A stretch of 5,097 nt of DNA from CAJQND01 sp051010055 (lineage in GTDB: Bacteria > Pseudomonadota > Alphaproteobacteria > Rhizobiales > CAJQND01): NCBI GenBank assembly GCA_051010055.1, contig JBPCVY010000026.1:1-5097 (forward strand), written 5' to 3'. This document shows positions 1 through 5,097 of this stretch, in pieces. Positions within the stretch are counted from its first letter, which is position 1. Every line of letters starts with the position of its first letter. Both the position numbers and the translations under genes were made by a program. Below the pieces are notes generated by a model, which saw only the letters and a program-made list of their open reading frames with translations, did not search any database and was not told where the DNA came from.

Positions 1-113
1 CTCCTGCACCGAACATAGTGCCGATGTCTGGCCCACTCATGTTCTGCCACCCGCTTGCGAATTTGTTGAGCGCTGGCATGAGTTTCGGCTGGCTTAAGCT
101 GGAATGCAATTGA
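1..113. other. Unassigned window edge, possible gene end
   Basis: Two plus-strand frames stay open from the window edge: one from base 2 stops with TAA at 95-97, and one from base 3 stops with TGA at 111-113. The minus strand also has open frames here, including one with an ATG at 79-77 that runs leftward off the edge. None has a clear ribosome binding site or a peptide I recognise. The stretch could be the 3' end of a plus-strand gene or the 5' part of a minus-strand gene. About 100 open bases is too little to decide, so I make no coding call. Confidence 0.2.
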
Positions 114-138
114 TTATTTGCGAATCCATAAATATTGT
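110..138 (+). promoter_or_regulatory. Weak sigma-70-like promoter candidate before the lipoprotein gene
   Basis: TTGATT at 110-115 and TATTGT at 133-138 are separated by 17 bases, each matching 4 of 6 consensus positions. Transcription would start near 145, inside the palindrome that follows. The surrounding DNA is so AT-rich that chance matches are expected. Alternatives such as a TATACA at 162-167 cannot be excluded. Confidence 0.22.
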
Positions 139-167
139 AATTAATTTAAATATTTAAATTATATACA
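136..167. repeat. AT-only perfect palindrome with TGTA/TACA arms
   Basis: Bases 142-161 form a perfect 20-base palindrome made only of A and T, with half-site TAATTTAAAT. Beyond a 2-base mismatch on each side, TTGTA at 136-140 faces TATACA at 162-167, so TTGTA/TACAA-type symmetry resumes for four pairs (136-139 with 164-167). The centre lies about 32 bases before the ATG at 184. The position suits an operator or DNA-bending site for the small lipoprotein gene, but no regulator is identified. An AT-rich region can produce shorter palindromes by chance. Confidence 0.5.
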
Positions 168-183
168 GAATTTTGGAATTATT

Positions 184-552
184 ATGTCCCGCCCTTTCCT
201 TCTAAAACTGTTTTTGATTTTGTCATTCCTCGCAATTCTTTCAGGCTGTGCGAGGCGGAACTCAATACATTCCGTTATCGACGATTTCGCCATGAACGTG
301 GCGGAAAAACAGGTTGTCGGAGAGCAATGTAAATCGTTGAAGGTGAAAGGGTCTCCGAGAGAAACCGGCGCGGTGCTTTCTTGCCTTGTAGCCAAAAAAT
401 CAAACAAGAAGTGCGCAATGGTGAGATTTCTGGCGGCATATGAGAGGCAGTTGCCATTGTTGCGGGAGCAGTACCAGCCCCTTTCGCAAGAACAAGTGTG
501 TTCCAAAGCCTACAAGAATGGCGAGCTGAACAAATGGTTCGTCAAAAGTTAA
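184..552 (+). CDS. Small predicted lipoprotein of unknown function
   Basis: This 122-residue protein is not one I recognise. Residues 1-22 look like a lipoprotein signal peptide: a basic start (MSRPFLLK), a hydrophobic stretch rich in Leu, Ile and Phe, and the lipobox LSGC at 19-22, so Cys22 should be lipidated. The residue after it is Ala rather than Asp, which by the usual sorting rule favours the outer membrane. The mature part is basic and has four further cysteines (49, 67, 77, 106), enough for two periplasmic disulfides. It has no second membrane segment. The start at 184 has a short GGAA at 175-178. The gene stands alone, convergent with carA, and is visibly more AT-rich than its neighbours, which would fit a strain-specific or transferred gene. 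That it is a real gene is well supported by the signal and lipobox; its function is not. Confidence 0.75.
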   Translation: MSRPFLLKLFLILSFLAILSGCARRNSIHSVIDDFAMNVAEKQVVGEQCKSLKVKGSPRETGAVLSCLVAKKSNKKCAMVRFLAAYERQLPLLREQYQPLSQEQVCSKAYKNGELNKWFVKS

Positions 553-566
553 AACCGGCTTTTCAG

Positions 567-1775
567 CTACCCTTTGTGGTTGGCCATGGCGGCGGCAAAG
601 CGCTCAAACAGGTAATAGCTGTCTTGCGGGCCGGGGGAGGCTTCCGGGTGGTGCTGGACGGAAAAAATCGGCTTGTCCTTCACCGCCAGACCGCAATTCG
701 AGCCATCAAACAGCGAAATGTGGGTTTCAATCACTCCATCTGGAAAACTCTCTGAATCCAGCGCAAAGCCGTGATTCATGGAAGTAATTTCAACCTTGCC
801 CGTGGTGTGGTCTTTCACCGGGTGGTTGGCGCCATGATGGCCCTGATGCATTTTCATGGTTTTCGCACCAAGGGCCAGACCCAGCATCTGGTGGCCAAGG
901 CAAATGCCGAACATGGGCTTGCCGCTGTCGATGAGCTTTCTAATCTCGGCAACTGAATATTCGCCCGTTGCCGCCGGGTCTCCTGGCCCATTGGCGAGGA
1001 ATATACCATCCGGTTCCATGGCAAGAATGTCCTCCGCGCTGGCGGTTGCCGGCACCACCGTTACTTCACAGCCAACGTCGGCCAAAAGCCGCAGTATGTT
1101 GCGCTTGGCACCGAAGTCCACCGCGACAACTTTAAACTTTGCATCGCCCATTTGCTGGCGGCCAAAACCTTCCGGCCAATCCCACGGGGTTTCATCCCAG
1201 TCATAGCGCTGGGCAACTGTGACACCGGGCACCAGGTCCATGCCTTCAAGGCTTGGCATTTCTGCTGCTCGCTTCTTCAGCGCATCGATATCGAACACAC
1301 CATCGGGAGAATGTGCAATGACGGCATTTTGCATGCCCTTCTCGCGCACGAGAGCGGTGAGCGCTCTGGTATCAACCCCGCACAAGGCCACAATGCCGCG
1401 CGCCTTGAGCCAGGCGTCAAGATGTTTTGCTGCGCGAAAATTGGACGGCTCGGTGATATCTGCCTTCATCACACACCCCTGCACCCCGGAAGAGGCTGCA
1501 AGGTTTGTGGTCTCGATGTCTTCATCGTTCGCCCCCACATTTCCGATATGCGGAAAGGTGAAGGTGATGATTTGGCCCGCATATGAAGGGTCGGTGAGGA
1601 TTTCTTGATATCCGGTAATCGCCGTGTTGAAGCACAGCTCACCTTCCGCAGTATCCACGCAGCCAACACCAAACCCGTGGATTACCGAACCGTCCGCCAA
1701 CACCAGAACACCGGTAAAATGGGGTTCAGACCATGGGCCTGTCACGTCATCGTGCGTGCTGGTTGATACAGACAT
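567..1775 (-). CDS. carA: Carbamoyl-phosphate synthase small (glutaminase) subunit
   Basis: CarA hydrolyses glutamine and passes ammonia to CarB, which makes carbamoyl phosphate for arginine and pyrimidine synthesis in the cytoplasm. The 402-residue product is full length for the family (E. coli about 382), with roughly 15 extra N-terminal residues. The CarA-specific N-terminal domain covers about 18-150 and includes GYQEILTDPSYAGQIITF near 55-72. The class I glutamine amidotransferase domain covers about 214-395. It has ANGPGDP at 261-267, the nucleophile Cys292 in GICLGHQ, and His376 and Glu378 in HHPEASPGP completing the triad. The ATG at 1775 follows AGGAG (1793-1789 on the minus strand) with 13 bases between. 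carB is not adjacent, as is common in alphaproteobacteria. Expression probably comes from the promoter at 1869-1897. The identification is secure. Confidence 0.98.
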   Translation of the reverse strand: MSVSTSTHDDVTGPWSEPHFTGVLVLADGSVIHGFGVGCVDTAEGELCFNTAITGYQEILTDPSYAGQIITFTFPHIGNVGANDEDIETTNLAASSGVQGCVMKADITEPSNFRAAKHLDAWLKARGIVALCGVDTRALTALVREKGMQNAVIAHSPDGVFDIDALKKRAAEMPSLEGMDLVPGVTVAQRYDWDETPWDWPEGFGRQQMGDAKFKVVAVDFGAKRNILRLLADVGCEVTVVPATASAEDILAMEPDGIFLANGPGDPAATGEYSVAEIRKLIDSGKPMFGICLGHQMLGLALGAKTMKMHQGHHGANHPVKDHTTGKVEITSMNHGFALDSESFPDGVIETHISLFDGSNCGLAVKDKPIFSVQHHPEASPGPQDSYYLFERFAAAMANHKG

Positions 1776-1806
1776 TGTTCTATAAAGTCTCCTGGCGAAG
1801 GCTTAC

Positions 1807-1870
1807 AATTGCGCCCGGAAGGGCTATATATGCAAGCGGGCTACCGGCGTTGATGCAAATTGCGCCGGAA
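1807..1870. repeat. Paired repeat in the carA leader, one copy inside an inverted repeat
   Basis: A 14-base element AATTGCGCCCGGAA at 1807-1820 recurs as AATTGCGCCGGAA at 1858-1870, differing by one C and displaced by about 51 bases, close to five helical turns. The second copy overlaps the carA -10 box and ends an inverted repeat: CCGGCG at 1844-1849 faces CGCCGG at 1863-1868 across 13 bases. A smaller direct repeat, GGGCTA, occurs at 1821-1826 and 1838-1843. Placement over and just after the predicted carA start site fits an operator pair or a leader RNA structure. No regulator is known from the sequence. Confidence 0.45.
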
Positions 1871-1897
1871 CATAGTTAGAGTCGGTCTCCTGGTCAA
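1869..1897 (-). promoter_or_regulatory. Predicted sigma-70 promoter for carA
   Basis: On the minus strand, TTGACC (1897-1892, 5 of 6) and TATGTT (1874-1869, 4 of 6) are separated by 17 bases. Transcription would begin near 1862, giving a leader of roughly 87 bases before the ATG. A seven-A tract at 1912-1918 sits upstream of the -35 box and could act as an UP-like element. Confidence 0.6.
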
Positions 1898-1955
1898 CTT
1901 TTTCGTTGGTTAAAAAAATACAATAAAATCAAGAAGTTAAAAAACTCGCCTGGGA

Positions 1956-1983
1956 TTGATTTCTCTGACATGGTTGCTATAAG
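1956..1983 (+). promoter_or_regulatory. Predicted sigma-70 promoter for yqeY (and possibly dnaG)
   Basis: TTGATT at 1956-1961 and TATAAG at 1978-1983 are spaced by 16 bases, matching 4 and 5 of 6 consensus positions. Transcription would start near 1990, about 50 bases before the yqeY ATG. An A tract at 1939-1944 lies just upstream. The leader contains a small hairpin, AGGCC (2002-2006) with GGCCT (2014-2018), placed five bases before the ribosome binding site. Confidence 0.6.
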
Positions 1984-2040
1984 TTGCGCCGCCCCGCGCA
2001 AAGGCCCGAAAAAGGCCTCAAACAAGGACACTTCGAACCC

Positions 2041-2505
2041 ATGACAAGCGCATTACGCGACAGGATTGATCAGGCCCTGAAAGAGGCCATGAAATCAAAG
2101 GACAAGCGCCGCATGGCGACGACACGGCTCATCAATGCGGCCATCAAGGACCGGCATATCCAGAACCGCAGTGCGGGCAAGGGCGATGGTGTTGATGATG
2201 GCGAAGTCATGGAAATTCTCGCCAAAATGATCAAGCAGCGCCGTGATTCCATCAAAATGTATGAAAGCGCCGGGCGCTGCGAGCTTGCCGAGCAGGAGCG
2301 CGAGGAAATCGCGATTGTGGAGGAATTCCTCCCAGCCCAGCTTGGTGAAGAAGAAATGGGCGAAGCGGTTGAGGCAACGATTGCCGAACTGGGTGCATCC
2401 GGCCTCAAAGATATGGGCCGCACGATGGGCTTACTCAAAGAAAAATATGCAGGTCAGATGGATTTTGGCAAAGCCAGCGCCATGGTCAAGTCAAAGCTTG
2501 GGTGA
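2041..2505 (+). CDS. yqeY: GatB/YqeY domain protein
   Basis: This 154-residue cytoplasmic protein belongs to the GatB/YqeY family, related to the C-terminal tRNA-binding part of the amidotransferase subunit GatB. Its precise role is not established; a link to tRNA or translation is inferred from the family. Typical features are LRDRIDQALKEAMKSKDK at the start, MATTRLINAAIKDR at 25-38, IKQRRDSIKMYESAGRCELA near 64-83, FLPAQL at 96-101, and MGRTMGLLKEKYAGQMDFG near 125-143. The protein is a chain of predicted helices without membrane segments. The ATG at 2041 is chosen because family homology begins there and AAGGA lies at 2024-2028. A TTG 57 bases upstream in the same frame overlaps the leader and is unlikely. 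The gene heads the dnaG-rpoD cluster and is divergent from carA. Confidence 0.93.
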   Translation: MTSALRDRIDQALKEAMKSKDKRRMATTRLINAAIKDRHIQNRSAGKGDGVDDGEVMEILAKMIKQRRDSIKMYESAGRCELAEQEREEIAIVEEFLPAQLGEEEMGEAVEATIAELGASGLKDMGRTMGLLKEKYAGQMDFGKASAMVKSKLG

Positions 2506-2512
2506 ACTGACC

Positions 2513-2532
2513 ACCCTCACGGGTTCTTTTTT
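2513..2532 (+). terminator. Short terminator-like hairpin with T run after yqeY
   Basis: ACCC (2513-2516) pairs with GGGT (2521-2524) across the loop TCAC, followed by TTC and then part of a T run ending at 2532. An alternative stem pairs GGGTG, which spans the yqeY stop (2501-2505 region), with CACCC at 2512-2516. The stem is only four base pairs, so termination is probably partial. It would reduce read-through from yqeY into dnaG. Confidence 0.4.
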
Positions 2533-2601
2533 CGTTAGTATCCTGTTGAAACGAAGCTGATTCGGCGCCGTGTTGTGCGCCAGCGTGATAAATGTGGCTG
2601 C

Positions 2602-4533
2602 ATGCGCTTTTCAGATGCCTTTCTAGATGAAATTCGTGCCCGCGTGCCCATCGCAGATGTGGTCGGGCGCAAGGTGACGTGGGACAAGCGCAAGTCCCAG
2701 CCCGGAAAGGGTGATTTTTGGGGATGCTGCCCGTTTCATTCTGAAAAAACACCATCCTTTCATGCTGATAATCGCCGCCAGCGCTATCACTGTTTCGGAT
2801 GTAAGGAATCGGGAGACATTTTCACCTTCGTTACCAAAGTCGAAGGCTTGAATTTTCCCGAAGCAGTTGAACAGCTTGCCGGAATTGCCGGCCTTGAGGT
2901 GCCCAAGGCCTCACCTAAAGAGGCAAAACGGGCCGAAGAGCGCGCAACGCTCTATGATGTGATGGAGCTGGCGGCAAAGTTTTTCGAAGATTCCCTGCAA
3001 AAGCCGGAAGGCTCATCCGCACGCGGCTACCTTGCCGACAGGGAAATTTCAGCCGGTACCATCCGCCAGTTCCGCATTGGCTATGCGCCTGGTGGCAGGC
3101 GGGCGTTGAAAACCTATCTGGCCGAAAACGATGTGCCCCCTGAACAGATGGTGGCAGCCGGGCTTGTTATTGCCGGCCCGGACATTGCCGTTCCCTATGA
3201 CAGGTTCCGCGACAGGGTGATGTTCCCTATTAAAGATGCGCGCGGACGGGTTATAGCCTTCGGTGGCCGCGCTCTTTCTGCAGATGTGCCGGCAAAGTAT
3301 CTGAACTCGCCCGACATTGAGCTCTTCCACAAGGGCAGGGTGCTTTATAACTTCGATATCGCGCGCCCTGCTGGATATGAAGCTGGAACCATCATAGCGG
3401 TTGAGGGTTATACGGATGTGATTTCCCTGGCCCGGGCCGGTTATCCAAATGCGGTGGCGCCTTTGGGCACCGCGCTTACCGCCGACCAGCTTCGGCTCAT
3501 GTGGAAGGTGGTGCCGGAGCCAATCTTGTGTTTTGACGGGGATGAAGCGGGCCTTAAGGCGGCGTACCGGGCGGTTGATACTGCTTTGCCGCTGTTGGCG
3601 CCGGGATACTCGCTCAAGTTTGCACTTTTACCCGATGGCTCTGACCCGGACGACATTATCCGCGAGGGCGGGCGCGAGGCCATGGCGGATGTGCTGGCGG
3701 ATGCCCGGCCACTATCCGCCATGTTGTGGGAGCGGGAGTTTTCTCAAAACGATCTTTCAACGCCGGAACGGAGGGCCGATTTTGATGCGCGGCTTCATGC
3801 CGCCGTAAACCAAATCGGCGATGAACGAGTGCGCGCGCACTATATGGACTTTATTCGCGAGCGCCTTAACGGATTTGCCGGCAAGTCCAAACGCACCCCT
3901 AACGGCAAAGGCCGCCAGCGCCCGGGCCGCCAGCGCGCAGTAGGCCGGTTCCGCGAGCGCCCATGGGAAATGCAGATGCCTGCCTCAGGGGAGCTAAAGC
4001 GTGCGGCGGGTGCGGTGATGGTGCGCAACGCCGGTGAGCGCCGCGAGTGGTTGATTATTCTCACCGCCATCAACCATCCGTTTCTTGTTGAAGCGGAAAC
4101 CGACCGCATTTCGGAGATGGAATTTTCTTCCCGTGACCTTGACAGCCTGCGTAAGGAAATTCTAGATACGGCGGCTTTGCACGCTGGCCTTGACACGAGC
4201 CTCATGCGCGACCATCTGGTCCAGAGAGGATATGCAAAACTTCTAGACCGGCTTGAAGCAAAAATGACGCATGCAAGCGACTGGTTCGTTCTTCCCGGCG
4301 CCGCCAAGGCGGACGTGGAGACCGGCTGGGCGCAGCTTGTTGTTTTGCATAACAAGGCACTCACGCTGCAAAAGGAGCTTAAGTCTGCAGAATATGCGTT
4401 CGCTGAAGATCAGTCAGACGCCAATTTCGCGCATCTCAATGAGATTCGTGAGCAAATCCGCTCAACAGTGGGCGAAGAGGCGGTGGTTGACGGTTTCGGG
4501 GATGCATCAGGCCGGGCGCGGAGCGCCAGCTAG
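2602..4533 (+). CDS. dnaG: DNA primase
   Basis: DnaG makes the RNA primers for replication and acts with the DnaB helicase at the fork. The product from 2602 has 643 residues, somewhat longer than E. coli (581). The N-terminal zinc domain has Cys43, His46, Cys64 and Cys67 in CPFH and CFGC. The RNA polymerase core with the Toprim fold has Glu268 in VEGYTD, Asp312 and Asp314 in DGDEAG, and Asp348 and Asp350 in DPDD. All of these align with the E. coli metal-binding acidic residues at a constant offset of three. A strongly basic linker (about 426-455) joins the helicase-binding C-terminal domain (about 460-643). The start at 2602 matches the usual MRF of alphaproteobacterial primases, although its ribosome binding site is poor. 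A GTG at 2575 would add nine residues and has no better site. Expression probably depends on read-through from yqeY; I see no convincing promoter of its own. Confidence 0.97.
   Translation: MRFSDAFLDEIRARVPIADVVGRKVTWDKRKSQPGKGDFWGCCPFHSEKTPSFHADNRRQRYHCFGCKESGDIFTFVTKVEGLNFPEAVEQLAGIAGLEVPKASPKEAKRAEERATLYDVMELAAKFFEDSLQKPEGSSARGYLADREISAGTIRQFRIGYAPGGRRALKTYLAENDVPPEQMVAAGLVIAGPDIAVPYDRFRDRVMFPIKDARGRVIAFGGRALSADVPAKYLNSPDIELFHKGRVLYNFDIARPAGYEAGTIIAVEGYTDVISLARAGYPNAVAPLGTALTADQLRLMWKVVPEPILCFDGDEAGLKAAYRAVDTALPLLAPGYSLKFALLPDGSDPDDIIREGGREAMADVLADARPLSAMLWEREFSQNDLSTPERRADFDARLHAAVNQIGDERVRAHYMDFIRERLNGFAGKSKRTPNGKGRQRPGRQRAVGRFRERPWEMQMPASGELKRAAGAVMVRNAGERREWLIILTAINHPFLVEAETDRISEMEFSSRDLDSLRKEILDTAALHAGLDTSLMRDHLVQRGYAKLLDRLEAKMTHASDWFVLPGAAKADVETGWAQLVVLHNKALTLQKELKSAEYAFAEDQSDANFAHLNEIREQIRSTVGEEAVVDGFGDASGRARSAS
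3910..3939 (+). repeat. In-frame 15-base tandem duplication in the dnaG linker
   Basis: Two adjacent 15-base units at 3910-3924 and 3925-3939 share their first 12 bases (GGCCGCCAGCGC). They encode GRQRP and GRQRA at residues 437-446. They lie in the basic linker between the polymerase core and the helicase-binding domain, where length changes are tolerated. Confidence 0.7.
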
Positions 4534-4641
4534 TTTCTGACAGTATTCGCAGTAGCGCGAGCTCGTTTTTATGTTTAAGAGGCGGTTAACGGAAAGCAGG
4601 CTAAACGGATTGCAGGTGATGAGGCTTCTGCCGGCATCGGC

Positions 4642-4671
4642 GTTGCAGCAAGATCCCAACTAGCCATGTAT
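4642..4671 (+). promoter_or_regulatory. Possible heat-shock-like promoter before rpoD
   Basis: GTTGCAG at 4642-4648 and AGCCATGTAT at 4662-4671 are 13 bases apart. This resembles the sigma-32 pattern CTTGAAA, 11-16 bases, CCCCATNTA, with a good -10 half (CCAT-TA) and a poor -35 half. Read as sigma-70 the same region scores weakly (TTGCAG, TGTATT, 18-base spacer). rpoD genes in several bacteria have a heat-inducible promoter near this position, so the placement is sensible, but the sequence match alone is not strong. Confidence 0.28.
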
Positions 4672-4723
4672 TTGCGCGATAGAATTTCTGGCCACGAGCC
4701 AGAGCGGTGGAGAGACACACACG

Positions 4724-5097
4724 ATGGTAGCCAAAACTGCTGAAAAGCAAAAGGTCAAGGACCAGGCCCAGAGCGATGCGCCCTTGCTTGATTTGAACAA
4801 TGCGGCGGTAAAAAAGTTGATCAAAGCCGCAAAAGCGCGCGGTTACGTTACGTATGATGAACTGAACGAAGTCTTGCCGTCTGACGAAGTTTCGTCCGAA
4901 AAAATTGAAGACACCATGGCCATGCTCACGGAAATGGGCATCAACGTGGTTGAGTCTGAAGAAGACAATGAAGATGTGGCCGAAACCGCCAAAAAGGTTG
5001 AGGCCGGACTGCCCGTCAAAGTCGCCAAGTCCGCATCTGAGCCGATTGAACGCACCGACGATCCTGTCCGCATGTATCTGCGCGAAATGGGCTCGGT
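4724..5097 (+). CDS. rpoD: RNA polymerase principal sigma factor, N-terminal part
   Basis: This is the start of the housekeeping sigma-70 factor, which directs RNA polymerase to most promoters. The window holds 124 whole codons and two further bases, so the gene is cut by the window end and is not broken. A short charged leader (residues 1-20) is followed by region 1.1 at about 21-80, including VKKLIKAAKARGYVTYDELN and the IEDTMAMLTEMGINV segment, which prevents free sigma from binding DNA. An acidic then Lys/Ala-containing linker (about 77-110) leads into region 1.2, beginning DPVRMYLREMGS at 113-124. The ATG at 4724 has a good GGAGA at 4709-4713, ten bases upstream. The gene follows dnaG after 190 bases, the classical dnaG-rpoD order. 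The identification is secure although regions 2 to 4 are outside the window. Confidence 0.96.
   Translation, partial: MVAKTAEKQKVKDQAQSDAPLLDLNNAAVKKLIKAAKARGYVTYDELNEVLPSDEVSSEKIEDTMAMLTEMGINVVESEEDNEDVAETAKKVEAGLPVKVAKSASEPIERTDDPVRMYLREMGS

Noticed and set aside
553..566. A shared terminator between the convergent lipoprotein gene and carA
   Set aside because: Only a weak AAAAG/CTTTT match and a 3-bp GCT-GAAA-AGC stem are present; neither makes a credible bidirectional terminator.
498..755. An 85-codon plus-strand frame overlapping the end of the lipoprotein gene and the 3' part of carA
   Set aside because: It lies mostly antisense to well-conserved carA sequence, has no ribosome binding site, and encodes no recognisable protein.
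1152..1608. Plus-strand frames of 129-144 codons antisense to carA
   Set aside because: Long antisense frames are expected in GC-rich coding DNA; the carA reading frame explains the sequence fully.
1984..2040. An upstream TTG start adding 19 residues to YqeY
   Set aside because: It falls at or before the predicted transcription start. The ATG at 2041 matches the family N-terminus and has an AAGGA site.
2575..2601. An upstream GTG start adding nine residues to DnaG
   Set aside because: It has no ribosome binding site, and the added residues (including two Cys) do not resemble primase N-termini, which usually begin MRF.
3840..4364. A 174-codon minus-strand frame within dnaG
   Set aside because: Its composition is Ser/Arg/Pro-rich, as in a shadow of a coding gene. 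It has no start signals, and the opposite strand encodes the conserved primase C-terminus.
4515..4527. GC-rich hairpin GGCGC-GGA-GCGCC at the very end of dnaG, considered as a terminator
   Set aside because: It is inside the coding sequence and not followed by a T run; it may be chance in GC-rich codons.
4558..4570. Palindrome CGAGCTCG followed by five T bases, considered as a terminator
   Set aside because: The palindrome has no loop, and a stem of two or three pairs would be too weak in RNA.
4571..4663. A 30-codon small frame (ATG to TAG) between dnaG and rpoD
   Set aside because: It has no ribosome binding site and no recognisable features, and its length is within what chance gives in a 190-base spacer.
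1..5097. CRISPR array, tRNA or rRNA gene, insertion sequence or phage attachment site
   Set aside because: I saw no regularly spaced repeats, tRNA-like cloverleaf, transposase reading frame or flanking duplications anywhere in the window.

Overview
The window looks like chromosomal DNA from an alphaproteobacterium, most likely of the Hyphomicrobiales (rhizobial) type. The reasoning is the protein style: a primase beginning MRFSDAFLDEIRARVP, a sigma-70 N-terminus ending in DPVRMYLREMGS, and a CarA with a short N-terminal extension. The gene order carA (divergent) / yqeY-dnaG-rpoD is, as I recall, also typical of that group. The genus cannot be named from this sequence. Base composition is moderately GC-rich, apart from the first 550 bases or so, which are visibly richer in A and T.

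Layout. Bases 1-113 are open in several frames at the window edge and cannot be assigned. Bases 114-183 are very AT-rich and hold a striking perfect palindrome in front of a small predicted lipoprotein gene (184-552, +) that I do not recognise. This gene converges with carA (567-1775, -), the glutaminase subunit of carbamoyl-phosphate synthase, with only 14 bases between the stop codons. A 265-base divergent control region (1776-2040) carries a good promoter for each direction, plus inverted and direct repeats on the carA side. To the right are yqeY (2041-2505), a terminator-like hairpin with a T run, dnaG primase (2602-4533), a 190-base spacer, and the start of rpoD (from 4724, cut by the window end).

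How the genes work together. yqeY-dnaG-rpoD is the alphaproteobacterial version of the macromolecular-synthesis cluster. It links a translation-associated accessory protein, the replication primase and the principal sigma factor. No rpsU is visible; in E. coli that gene occupies the position in front of dnaG. carA feeds arginine and pyrimidine synthesis and is regulated separately on the opposite strand; its partner carB is not in the window.

Nothing here is clearly a new biological system. The core genes are ordinary and intact, with the key catalytic residues in place. The items most worth a second look are the AT-rich dyad and unknown cysteine-containing lipoprotein at the left, the paired repeat in the carA leader, the terminator-like and weak-start arrangement before dnaG, and a possible heat-shock-like promoter before rpoD.
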